The notes beneath the pieces were generated by a model. It searched no databases. It had not been told where the DNA came from and saw only the letters and a program-made list of their open reading frames with translations. Below are positions 49,933 to 56,968 of a stretch of 64,000 nt of DNA, piece after piece. Each line of letters starts with the position of its first letter. Positions within the stretch are counted from its first letter, which is position 1. Origin of the DNA: an uncultured Oscillibacter sp. (GTDB lineage: Bacteria > Bacillota > Clostridia > Oscillospirales > Oscillospiraceae); contig CAJUTB010000002.1 in NCBI GenBank assembly GCA_910589315.1, forward strand, positions 62,001-126,000, in the 5' to 3' direction. Both the position numbers and the translations under genes were made by a program.

Positions 49933-50369
49933 GTCGCTTGGTCCTCCTTGAGATTTTGGATGATGCGTTCCAGAAGCGCGGACAAGAGGGCTTCTTCCTC
50001 GGGAGTGAAATCCTGGGTCATGGCTTGTTCCACCTCCAAAAAGCTCTGCTGAAACAACGTCTGCTGCCGGGTCCCTTTTGGGGTCAGCGTGACCAGACGG
50101 CAGCGGGCGTCGGCGCCGCTGATGGACCGCTGTACAAAGCCTTTCTCCTCCAGCCGGTCCAGCACGCCGTTCATGGTGGAGGGTTTTACGCGCCGTAAAC
50201 CGGTCAGCTCGCTCTGGGACGCCTGCCCGCCCTTGCTGTGGAGATAGAGCAGGACGTGGGCCTGGGCGCGGGTCACGTCGTAGCGGGAGACCCGGTGGTC
50301 CATACAGGCTTTTGCAAGCTGGGCGACGTAGCCCAGGAGGGGACCAAGGCCCTGATTGTTCGGGTTCAT
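49929..50369 (-). CDS. MarR-family regulator of the ABC exporter operon
   Basis: A 146-residue winged-helix regulator. The core YDVTRAQAHVLLYLHSKGGQASQSELTGLRRVKPSTMNGVLDRLEEKGFVQRSISGADARCRLVTLTPKG spans about residues 30-98, the recognition helix being KPSTMNGVLDRLEEKG and the wing DARCRLV. It is the first gene of a three-gene operon with the two exporter subunits. Two TTAGCnnGCTAA palindromes lie over its promoter, so it is probably autoregulated and released by a drug-like ligand. Confidence 0.92.
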   Translation of the reverse strand: MNPNNQGLGPLLGYVAQLAKACMDHRVSRYDVTRAQAHVLLYLHSKGGQASQSELTGLRRVKPSTMNGVLDRLEEKGFVQRSISGADARCRLVTLTPKGTRQQTLFQQSFLEVEQAMTQDFTPEEEALLSALLERIIQNLKEDQAT

Positions 50370-50385
50370 GAAAGCACCTCTTTAG

Positions 50386-50412
50386 TTAGCACGCTAAATA
50401 TTAGCAGGCTAA
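50386..50412. promoter_or_regulatory. Twin MarR operators TTAGCnnGCTAA
   Basis: TTAGCACGCTAA (50386-50397) and TTAGCAGGCTAA (50401-50412), 15 bp centre to centre. A further partial site, TAGCACGC, lies at 50417-50424. They start at the -10 box of the marR promoter and extend over the expected transcription start. Confidence 0.75.
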
Positions 50413-50441
50413 ATAATAGCACGCCGGCGGAAATTCGTCAA
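50413..50441 (-). promoter_or_regulatory. Sigma-A promoter of the marR-ABC operon
   Basis: On the minus strand, TTGACG (50441-50436), a 17-nt spacer and TATTAT (50418-50413). Confidence 0.7.
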
Positions 50442-50534
50442 GAGGCAATTTGCGTTTTTTCTTTGAATAAATTGTGAATAAACCGTGAAATCCGGTGTTT
50501 TTGTAAACAAATTGTGAAAGCTCTGCGGAAGCGG

Positions 50535-50664
50535 TTGACTTTTTCCGCCGGGCCTAGTATGATGATTTCATCAAGCAGGATTGCTTGTAACCACACCATT
50601 TTCCCTCTCCTTTCTCTATATCATACAAGGAAAACAGACAGTCTTCTGGACTGTCTGTTTTCCT
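50535..50664 (+). ncRNA. Candidate short transcript (small RNA) between marR and an orphan gene
   Basis: The plus-strand promoter TTGACT (50535-50540)-N17-TATGAT (50558-50563) is followed after about 65 nt by a 17-bp perfect hairpin (AGGAAAACAGACAGTC.../50628-50664) with TTTT near its end. No gene is in frame. The hairpin also works as terminator for the minus-strand gene ending at 50681. The existence of the RNA is inference. Confidence 0.3.
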
Positions 50665-50680
50665 GTCCCACGCTGGCCGG

Positions 50681-51043
50681 TTATCTGCGGGAATCCGGAT
50701 GCCTCCGGCAAGTTTTCTCTGCTTTTTCTTTTGCCGTTTCGATATAGGAGAATATTTGCGGGGATTTTAATTGGATTCGCGTTTCCGAAAGGACAAACCC
50801 AAAGCTGTTTTCGTAAAATACAAGATATTGCTCGATTGCCTGGATGAGTTCCAGGGGGTCGTCCGGTAATTCCGGAACCATTGTATTCCAATCGTCTAAA
50901 AACGCCCGGTCCATTGGCATTCCGTCAAGCATGAGATCTGGGGACATCGCTCCAAGCATTGCGCCCAAATCGTCCGCATCGTTTTCCAAATAGCAAGCAT
51001 CCAATATATAAAAACATACCCAAAAACTATACAGGATAAGCAC
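50681..51043 (-). CDS. Small acidic protein, immunity-protein-like
   Basis: About 120 residues, starting GTG at 51043 or close by, behind a good promoter. FWVCFYILDACY is followed by ENDADDLGAMLGAMSP and LDGMPMDRAFLDDWNTMV (about 20-54), then helices with DPLELIQAIEQYLVFYENSFGF. The pattern of an aromatic helix, DDLG-x-LLG, DG-x-P-x-D and DW resembles small proteins that serve as immunity partners of polymorphic toxins; I cannot name the family with certainty. No toxin gene is adjacent, so it is an orphan. Composition is more AT-rich than neighbours. The exact start is uncertain because AAAGGA lies very close to the GTG. Confidence 0.55.
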   Translation of the reverse strand: MLILYSFWVCFYILDACYLENDADDLGAMLGAMSPDLMLDGMPMDRAFLDDWNTMVPELPDDPLELIQAIEQYLVFYENSFGFVLSETRIQLKSPQIFSYIETAKEKAEKTCRRHPDSRR

Positions 51044-51076
51044 GTCCTTTGAGATGCGATCTGGTTTGCCGTCTTG

Positions 51077-51105
51077 ATTATAGCATGGTCTCTTTTCGCC
51101 TTCAA
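51077..51105 (-). promoter_or_regulatory. Promoter of the immunity-like gene
   Basis: On the minus strand, TTGAAG (51105-51100), a 17-nt spacer and TATAAT (51082-51077), about 35 nt before the GTG. Confidence 0.65.
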
Positions 51106-51178
51106 GCGGCGATTCGCAGAATTGCCATAGGTTTTCGCGGGCCCCACGAACCGCAGACCGGACAAACCCAGGAATCCA

Positions 51179-51206
51179 TTGACAAATACTGGTTCCATGT
51201 TATACT
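51179..51206 (+). promoter_or_regulatory. Promoter of the LOR/SDH-domain gene
   Basis: TTGACA (51179-51184), a 16-nt spacer and TATACT (51201-51206). The RBS CAGGAGG and ATG 51253 follow. Confidence 0.75.
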
Positions 51207-51252
51207 GGGCTTAGAATGTCTGTAATCCGAAAACATTTCAGGAGGTTTTTGT

Positions 51253-52344
51253 ATGTCTTTTATTCTGCCAGCGTATCATCCGCCCGTATTTGACGTTCCG
51301 CGCTTTCAAAACGCGCCCAACGTCCGCCTGGAACCCGCCCCCAAAGACGGCGTAGCTCCCGAGGGCTACCACGCCACCAGTATTTTTCCCGAGTATTTCA
51401 AGGTAGACGGCCAGTGGCTGCTGGCCGAGGAAAGCCGGATGGACTGTGTGGCCGTTCTGCGCGGCGGCAGGATGGAAACGGTGGAATTCCGCAACCTCCA
51501 AGCCGGCGAGCCGGTTGTCATAGGCCGCACGGAGGATGGTTCCGAAGGCATTTACATTCACGCGGCAGGCTTCGAGGAGGACGGAAGCGAACGGGAGACC
51601 TTCGCTTTCCGGCAGGGCCGCTCCCGGGAAACGGCCTATTCGATGGATTATGACTCCATCTATGAGCTTTTGCGGCACGAGCGGGAACATGGCCGGATTG
51701 TCTGGGTGCTTGGCCCCGCCTGCGCCTTCGACGCCGACGCCCGCGCGGCGTTTGCCTCTTTGATCCGGGGCGGCTACGTCCATGCCCTTCTTGCCGGAAA
51801 CGCACTGGCCACCCACGACCTGGAAGCCGGCTATCTCCGCACCGCTCTGGGACAGGATATCTATACCCAGCGCAGTCATCCCAACGGCCACTATCACCAT
51901 CTCGACACCCTCAACGCCATCCGCGCCCACGGCTCCACCGCCGCCTTTATCGAAAGCGGCGCGGTGAAGGACGGCATCATCTATGAATGTGTGAAAAACC
52001 AGATCCCCTATGTGTTGGTGGGTTCCGTCCGGGACGACGGCCCCCTTCCGGAAGTCTACGGCAACGTCTACGACGGACAAAACGCCATGCGGGAGCAGGT
52101 CCGGACGGCCACGACGGTTATCTGCATGGCCTCCACGCTCCACACCGTCGCCACCGGCAACATGACGCCCTCTTACCGGGTCGTAAACGGCATCGTCCGT
52201 CCGGTGTATTTCTATTCGGTCGATATCTCCGAATTCTCCGTGAACAAGCTCCGGGATCGCGGCAGTCTCTCCGTCCGCACCATCGTCACAAACGTCCAGG
52301 ACTTTATTGTAAACGTCAACAAAGGCACCTGCGGCCAGGCGTAA
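51253..52344 (+). CDS. LOR/SDH-domain protein, putative ornithine cyclodeaminase of the TIGR00300/ArgZ-C-terminal type
   Basis: A 363-residue cytoplasmic protein. The last two thirds match the NAD-binding domain shared by archaeal-type ornithine cyclodeaminase and the C-terminal half of cyanobacterial ArgZ/AgrE. The segments are WVLGPACAFDADAR, GGYVHALLAGNALATHDLE (about 174-192), GHYHHLDTLNAIRAHGS (about 215-231), DGIIYECVKNQIPYVLVGSVRDDGPLPEV (about 239-267) and MASTLHTVATGNMTP. By homology it would convert ornithine to proline with release of ammonia. Unlike ArgZ it lacks an arginine dihydrolase half; a shorter N-terminal domain is present. It is monocistronic with its own promoter and terminator. 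Confidence 0.72.
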   Translation: MSFILPAYHPPVFDVPRFQNAPNVRLEPAPKDGVAPEGYHATSIFPEYFKVDGQWLLAEESRMDCVAVLRGGRMETVEFRNLQAGEPVVIGRTEDGSEGIYIHAAGFEEDGSERETFAFRQGRSRETAYSMDYDSIYELLRHEREHGRIVWVLGPACAFDADARAAFASLIRGGYVHALLAGNALATHDLEAGYLRTALGQDIYTQRSHPNGHYHHLDTLNAIRAHGSTAAFIESGAVKDGIIYECVKNQIPYVLVGSVRDDGPLPEVYGNVYDGQNAMREQVRTATTVICMASTLHTVATGNMTPSYRVVNGIVRPVYFYSVDISEFSVNKLRDRGSLSVRTIVTNVQDFIVNVNKGTCGQA

Positions 52345-52361
52345 CCTGTTTTTGCAAAGAA

Positions 52362-52393
52362 AAACCGCGCCGTCCAGATGGACGGCGCGGTTT
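52362..52393. terminator. Bidirectional terminator between the LOR/SDH gene and ldh
   Basis: AAACCGCGCCGTCC AGAT GGACGGCGCGGTTT, a perfect 14-bp stem flanked by A-rich and T-rich bases. Confidence 0.9.
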
Positions 52394-52411
52394 GCGTTCC
52401 GAGGAGACTGT

Positions 52412-53359
52412 TCAAAGGTCCAGAGAAGCAATGGCCTCTTTCATCTGCTGCACAGAGTTTTCCAGGTCCCGCTGTTCGCCGGGGCTGAGGGGGATTTCCA
52501 AAACATCCTCCAGGCCGTTCCGGCCCACCAGAGACGGGATGCTCAAGGCCAGTTCCCGGAACCCATACTGCCCCTCCAGCACCACGGATACCGGCAGGAC
52601 GGCGTGTTCGTCCTTCACGATACAGGCCGCAATCCGGCCCACGGCCATGGCGATTCCGTAATAAGTCGCGCCTTTGCGGCGGATGATCTCATACGCGCTG
52701 TCCCGGACTTCCCGGTAAAGCCGGTCCATGTCTTCCCGCTGAAGGGCCTGCCCGCGAATCCGGCAGAAATCCTCCAGAGCCAGGCCGGACACGTTGGCCT
52801 CGCTCCACACGGCAAGCTCGCTGTCCCCGTGTTCCCCGATGATAAATGCGTGAATGTTGCGGCTGTCCACCCGCAGCTCGGCTCCCAGCAGCTGCTTGAG
52901 GCGTCCGGTGTCCAGCACCGTGCCGGACCCGATGACCCGTTCTCTGGGATAGCCTGAGAGCTTCCAGGCCGCGTAGGTCAGCACATCCACCGGGTTGGAG
53001 ACAATCAGGAGAATCCCCCCGAAGGCCCGCGCCGTAATTTCCCGGATAATGGACTGAAGAATTTTGGTATTTTTCCCAATCAAATCCAGCCGGGTTTCGC
53101 CCGGCTTCTGGTTCGCGCCTGCGGTAATGACCACCAGGGCGCAGTCCGTCAGATCGTCGTAGCTTCCCGCCGCAATCTCCATCGCCGCGCCATAGGGCAG
53201 GCCGTCCCGCAGGTCCCGGGCTTCGCCCTCGGCCTTGTCGGCGTTGGCGTCCAGCAGCACCAGATGGGAAAATAGCCCCTGCTGCAAAAACCGAAACGCA
53301 ATGGACGCGCCCACCGCGCCGCAGCCGATCACCGCCGCTTTTCTTGGATTGACCTCCAT
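52412..53359 (-). CDS. ldh: L-lactate dehydrogenase
   Basis: A 315-residue NAD-dependent 2-hydroxyacid dehydrogenase of the LDH/MDH family. The Rossmann motif is VIGCGAVGASIAF (about 10-22) and the NAD-binding Asp is in LLDANADKAEG. The substrate loop GANQKPGETRLDL (about 81-93) has Gln at the discriminating position, which favours pyruvate over oxaloacetate. VSNPVDVLTYAAWKLSG and catalytic His in FIIGEHGDSELAVWS (about 170-184) follow. It regenerates NAD+ during fermentation. It is a single gene with convergent neighbours. Confidence 0.95.
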   Translation of the reverse strand: MEVNPRKAAVIGCGAVGASIAFRFLQQGLFSHLVLLDANADKAEGEARDLRDGLPYGAAMEIAAGSYDDLTDCALVVITAGANQKPGETRLDLIGKNTKILQSIIREITARAFGGILLIVSNPVDVLTYAAWKLSGYPRERVIGSGTVLDTGRLKQLLGAELRVDSRNIHAFIIGEHGDSELAVWSEANVSGLALEDFCRIRGQALQREDMDRLYREVRDSAYEIIRRKGATYYGIAMAVGRIAACIVKDEHAVLPVSVVLEGQYGFRELALSIPSLVGRNGLEDVLEIPLSPGEQRDLENSVQQMKEAIASLDL

Positions 53360-53508
53360 AAATGCTTCACCGTCTTTCCTGCTGATTGTTCCGCCCTTAT
53401 TTGTGCCACAGTTTCCGGCGGGCTATGCAGATTTCCGCCAAAAGCGCGTTTGACGCGGAAAAATTACGTTTCCCGGTTTTCGTTTTCCGGGCGGCCGAAA
53501 ATATTTGC

Positions 53509-53537
53509 TTTACTTATCCGAAAAGTACCGGTATAAT
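53509..53537 (+). promoter_or_regulatory. Promoter of the membrane protein/thioesterase pair
   Basis: TTTACT (53509-53514), a 17-nt spacer and TATAAT (53532-53537), 68 nt upstream of the membrane-protein start. Confidence 0.6.
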
Positions 53538-53604
53538 AGGAACGATTCGAAAAAATACCGGAGGCCGGCTGCGCGGAAAAGAGCCGGCGGGAAAGGACGC
53601 CACT

Positions 53605-54450
53605 ATGAATAAACAATATGCGCTGCCTATGACGGCCGCGCTGGGAGGAGCCGCCGCGTTTGTTCTGCGGCTGCTGCAAAATCAAACCGGCTTTGAGCCG
53701 GATACCGGCCTTCCGATTCCCGGAAGCCTCGCCGCATACGCCCTGCTGGCCCTGCTGGCGGTATTGGCGGTTCTGCTGGCGGCGTTCACCCGGTTTCTGC
53801 CTGGGGAGGAGGACCCGGTTTATCCCTTTCCGGTTGAAAATTCCGGCCTTTTGACACTGCCTGTCCTGGGAATTTTCGCCATCGCCTTCAGCGGCGCGGC
53901 GGATCTGGCGGACTGTTTTCATCTTCTGCCGGAAGATATGATCTTCTCCCGCCATGCCCTGTACGGCATTTTACGGGAAGGCGGCCTGGGCTTCTCCGCC
54001 GGAGGACAGGCCATTTTGGGCGTACTCTCCCTGCTCTCGGCGGGGGTATTGTTCTGGGCGTTGCTCGCCTGCCGCCGCGAAAACATCCAGCCCCCTTCTA
54101 ACGCCCTGCTTCTGCCAGTATTGACCCTGGTGATCCGGGTGGTCCTGACCTACCGGATTGATTCCGTCAATCCCTCGTTGCAGCTCTATTATATGGAGCT
54201 GCTGGCCCTGGTGTTCCTGACGCTGGGCTTTTACCGCCTGTCGTCCTACGCCTTTCAAGCGGGCGACACCCGCCGGTTTGCTCTGTATACGGGAGCGGCG
54301 GCGGTGTTGTCCATCGCCTCCCTGGCGGACGGCAGCGCGTATCTCTCGTCCCTGCTTCTCTATGCCGGCGGCACGCTGACGCTTTTGGGCTTTCTGCTTG
54401 TGCGTCTGAGCGTCCCGGAGCCGGAGGACCCGAACCCTTTTATTCCCTGA
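53605..54450 (+). CDS. Multi-pass membrane protein, unknown function
   Basis: A 281-residue protein with about eight hydrophobic helices (about 6-20, 40-61, 80-98, 128-150, 160-178, 190-207, 224-242, 247-265), small loops and a short acidic tail (PEPEDPNPFIP). No catalytic or transport motif is recognised. GAAAGGA precedes the ATG. The acyl-ACP thioesterase gene follows 72 nt downstream on the same strand without an intervening terminator, so they may be co-transcribed. Confidence 0.8.
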   Translation: MNKQYALPMTAALGGAAAFVLRLLQNQTGFEPDTGLPIPGSLAAYALLALLAVLAVLLAAFTRFLPGEEDPVYPFPVENSGLLTLPVLGIFAIAFSGAADLADCFHLLPEDMIFSRHALYGILREGGLGFSAGGQAILGVLSLLSAGVLFWALLACRRENIQPPSNALLLPVLTLVIRVVLTYRIDSVNPSLQLYYMELLALVFLTLGFYRLSSYAFQAGDTRRFALYTGAAAVLSIASLADGSAYLSSLLLYAGGTLTLLGFLLVRLSVPEPEDPNPFIP

Positions 54451-54522
54451 TTTTACAGGCGGCCGGAACCCGCCGGTTCCGTCTGCCGCCGCTTGGTTGA
54501 GCAAAAAGGAGCAGATATCGAA

Positions 54523-55269
54523 ATGGAATCTTTCAAACAGGAGCTGACCGAAACCAGTTATATGCGCCAGGAGGAGCTGGTTTTCTGGGACTGCGACCGC
54601 GAAAAACGGGCGCGTGTTGCCGCGCTGCTGAGCAAGCTCGGCGCGTTTGCCGGGTACGACTACGACGCCCGGGGCCTCACCCACGAAAAACTCTACGCCA
54701 TGGGGGAAGTCTTTCTGCTCTCCCGCGCTGCCCTCCGCATCCACCGTTGTCCTGTGGCGCGGGACGTACTTACCATTACCACATGGGAAAACGGCGTCAA
54801 GGGAGCCCATATGCAGCGGGTATTCGAGATGGCCGATCAAAGCGGACGCCTCTGCATCAGCGCGAAAACGGACTGGATTCTGATGAACCCCGCCACCCGG
54901 AAAATCGCGCGGCCCAGCACCTTTACCGCAAAGTCCTTCACCGTCTGCCCGAAGGAAATCGACTGTCCGGAGCCGAAAAAAATCCTCCTGCCCCAAGAGG
55001 GCCTGGAGGATTTGGGAACCCGCCGCGTCCGCTGGTCCGACCTGGACGGCAACGGGCACCTGTTCAGCGGCAATTACGGCGATTATATTTGGGACGTTCT
55101 GCCGGAGGACCTGCAAATCCAAACGCCCCGCGAGTTTTTCATCAACTACAACCGGGAGGCCGCCCTGGGAGACGAACTGCGCCTCACGGGCTTTCGGGAG
55201 GGCGAAACGTACCGCATGGAGGGCATCGGCCCGAACGGCGTCTGCTTCACCGCGCTTTGCATATTCTGA
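54523..55269 (+). CDS. Acyl-ACP thioesterase (FatA/FatB type)
   Basis: A 248-residue double-hotdog protein. The first hotdog has SKLGAFAGYDYDARGL and the strand TITTWENGVKGAHMQRVFEM (about 85-104), then SAKTDWILMNPATRKIARPS. The second has VRWSDLDGNGHLFSGNYGDYIWDVLP (about 168-193), where the D-x-N-x-H-like DGNGHLFSGNY segment holds the catalytic residues, and FFINYNREAALGDEL. It releases fatty acids from acyl carrier protein. The start at 54523 (AAGGAG upstream) is preferred over a longer reading from 54493. A terminator follows. Confidence 0.88.
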   Translation: MESFKQELTETSYMRQEELVFWDCDREKRARVAALLSKLGAFAGYDYDARGLTHEKLYAMGEVFLLSRAALRIHRCPVARDVLTITTWENGVKGAHMQRVFEMADQSGRLCISAKTDWILMNPATRKIARPSTFTAKSFTVCPKEIDCPEPKKILLPQEGLEDLGTRRVRWSDLDGNGHLFSGNYGDYIWDVLPEDLQIQTPREFFINYNREAALGDELRLTGFREGETYRMEGIGPNGVCFTALCIF

Positions 55270-55273
55270 AAAG

Positions 55274-55305
55274 AAAACAGCCTGGGACAATCCCCAGGCT
55301 GTTTT
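55274..55305. terminator. Bidirectional terminator after the thioesterase
   Basis: AAAACAGCCTGGG ACAATC CCCAGGCTGTTTTT, also placed to end the convergent TPM gene. Confidence 0.9.
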
Positions 55306-55312
55306 TGCCGTT

Positions 55313-56398
55313 TTAACGCCGCCGTCCGCCGCCGCGGGAGCCGCCGGTACGGTGCATTCCGCCGCCGCCGCCGCGTTTGACCCCGCCGCCGCTGCGCCGT
55401 GCGCCGCCGCCGAAGGAGCCGCCGCCGGAAAAGCCGCCGGGCCGGGAACTGCGTCCCGCACCGCCGCCAAAGGAACCGCCGCTGGAAAAACCGCCGGGCC
55501 GGGAACCGCGTCCCGCACCGCCGCCAAACGCGCCGCCGCCGGTAAATCCGCCGGGCCTGGGCGGCCTGGGGGGAGGCGGAGGAGGCCGTCTCCGCCGGGG
55601 GCGGCCCCAGAAGACGGGGTAATACAGCGGCGGGGGCGGCAGGCCGGGGCCCAGATACCGCCGCCGGTAGCTTCGATAGCGGAAGGCGTCGCCGATGATC
55701 CAGAGCATCAGAAGCAGGAAAATCAAGACCAAAAGGCCGCTGAATAAAACCATCGTGGCAATGCCGGAGGAACCTGCGCCCGCCGTGGAGCCATAGCCGC
55801 CGGAAATGGCGTTGTAAGTTCCGCTGGTGTCCGGGAGAACGCCGGGCGTCACCGCCGCATGATACAGGTCCTCCAGGTAATAAACCAATTCGTCAAAGGT
55901 CTCCCGGACGGCCTCGTCATACCGTTTCGCGGCAAAGCCGTCCTCCAGCGTGTCCAGGACGATGGTTTCAATGCGGTCCTGCTGGGAACCGGAAAAGCCC
56001 GCGCCCCAGGCTACGTAATAGTCGCCGTCCGGTACGCCGTGGTAAAGGTTTTCCAGGGCGAGAACGAGTAAAATGCCGTTGTTCCGCTCGCGGGAACCAA
56101 TTCCCATGCGGGTAAACAATTCCTCCGCATAATCGGCAATGTCGTCGTTTCCGGTGGTTTTTACCACGTCAACGACGATCTGCGCCCCGGTTTGGGCAAA
56201 GAGGGATTCATTCATCTCCTCCATGTATTCGGCGGTTTCCTGCCGGATCGCGCCGCCCTCGTTGTGGACGACATAGGTGAAATCCCCGACAATCGCGGCT
56301 TCGCCTGTGGGCTTCCGGGCCTGCCCCAAGGCGATGCCCGCCAGAATCGCCAGCACCATAATCACCGCCGCCGCAGGGCGTTTTTTCAATAGACGCAT
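55313..56398 (-). CDS. TPM-domain membrane protein with glycine-rich repeat tail
   Basis: A 361-residue protein. An N-terminal hydrophobic segment (about 9-25, signal or anchor) precedes a TPM domain (about 40-190; DFTYVVHNEGGAIRQETAEYMEEMNESLFAQTGAQIVVDVVKTTG, then NNGILLVLALENLYHG and YYVAWGAGFSG). One transmembrane helix lies at about 218-238. The cytoplasmic tail is proline/arginine-rich, then carries three GGF-S-x-GGSFGGGAGR-type repeats (about 285-340) and ends in GGGRRR. TPM proteins occur in photosystem repair and bacterial envelopes; the function here is unknown. It lies 4 nt after an XRE regulator gene. Confidence 0.85.
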   Translation of the reverse strand: MRLLKKRPAAAVIMVLAILAGIALGQARKPTGEAAIVGDFTYVVHNEGGAIRQETAEYMEEMNESLFAQTGAQIVVDVVKTTGNDDIADYAEELFTRMGIGSRERNNGILLVLALENLYHGVPDGDYYVAWGAGFSGSQQDRIETIVLDTLEDGFAAKRYDEAVRETFDELVYYLEDLYHAAVTPGVLPDTSGTYNAISGGYGSTAGAGSSGIATMVLFSGLLVLIFLLLMLWIIGDAFRYRSYRRRYLGPGLPPPPLYYPVFWGRPRRRRPPPPPPRPPRPGGFTGGGAFGGGAGRGSRPGGFSSGGSFGGGAGRSSRPGGFSGGGSFGGGARRSGGGVKRGGGGGMHRTGGSRGGGRRR

Positions 56399-56402
56399 AG
56401 GC

Positions 56403-56639
56403 TCACCCCTCTGCCTTGCCGGAATGAAAATCCGGACAATCCGTCCGGCCTACCAGATAGTCGATGGAGACCTGATAATAGTCGGCAATGGCGATCATGG
56501 TTGCAAGTTTTGGCTCGCTCTGGTCCGCTTCATAGCACTGGTAGCCGCGAAGGGACAGCCCCAGCAGTTCCGCCATTTCTTTTTGGTAAATCCTGCGGTT
56601 CTCCCGCAAAGTTTTCAGCCGTTCTGCTAAGATTTGCAT
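56403..56639 (-). CDS. XRE-family regulator (78 aa) preceding the TPM gene
   Basis: A helix-turn-helix protein, AERLKTLRENRRIYQKEMAELLGLSLRGYQCYEADQSEPKLATMIAIADYYQVSIDYLVGRTD, with the standard XRE fold (about 5-62). AGAGGTG precedes the ATG. It is transcribed with the TPM gene and divergently from a small gene at 56714. It probably controls the shared intergenic region (56640-56713). Confidence 0.9.
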   Translation of the reverse strand: MQILAERLKTLRENRRIYQKEMAELLGLSLRGYQCYEADQSEPKLATMIAIADYYQVSIDYLVGRTDCPDFHSGKAEG

Positions 56640-56649
56640 CTGTCACCTC

Positions 56650-56679
56650 TTGACAAGCTCCATTATTACATGCTAGAAT
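56650..56679 (+). promoter_or_regulatory. Promoter of the 84-residue protein gene
   Basis: TTGACA (56650-56655), an 18-nt spacer and TAGAAT (56674-56679), then AAAGGAGTG before ATG 56714. Confidence 0.7.
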
Positions 56680-56713
56680 GAAATAAAATTACATAAAGGA
56701 GTGAAATTTTACT

Positions 56714-56968
56714 ATGACCGAACTAATGGGATTGATTTACGATTATACAAATGAATTTCGCCTTAACCGCTATTTGGACCCGCACGCCTATCACATGGCG
56801 GAAATGAAAAAATTACAGTATAGTTCCAGCCTCCAGGACACCCTTTCCAGCGAGCAGATAAAACTGCTGGAAAGCTATCTGGAAGCCGTTTTCAAACAAC
56901 AGGAACAGGAATTGGCGGCCATGTTTCAAGCCGCGCTGGAAATCGCGTCGGAATTGCAGGCGTTTTAG
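56714..56968 (+). CDS. Small helical protein (84 aa), possibly DUF6809-like
   Basis: An all-helical protein with MTELMGLIYDYTNEFRLNRYLDPHAYHMAEMKKLQ followed by LSSEQIKLLESYLEAVFKQQEQELAAMFQAALEIASELQ. The size and the pairing of helices resemble small DUF6809-type proteins often linked to mobile DNA; this is weak evidence. It is divergent from the XRE gene, and its last 4 nt overlap the end of telA in opposite orientation. Confidence 0.65.
   Translation: MTELMGLIYDYTNEFRLNRYLDPHAYHMAEMKKLQYSSSLQDTLSSEQIKLLESYLEAVFKQQEQELAAMFQAALEIASELQAF

Noticed and set aside
51044..51198. Upstream alternative frame (50896-51198, minus strand) for the immunity-like gene
   Set aside because: A promoter at 51077-51105 lies inside it and the translated pattern is in the other frame; treated as a shadow.
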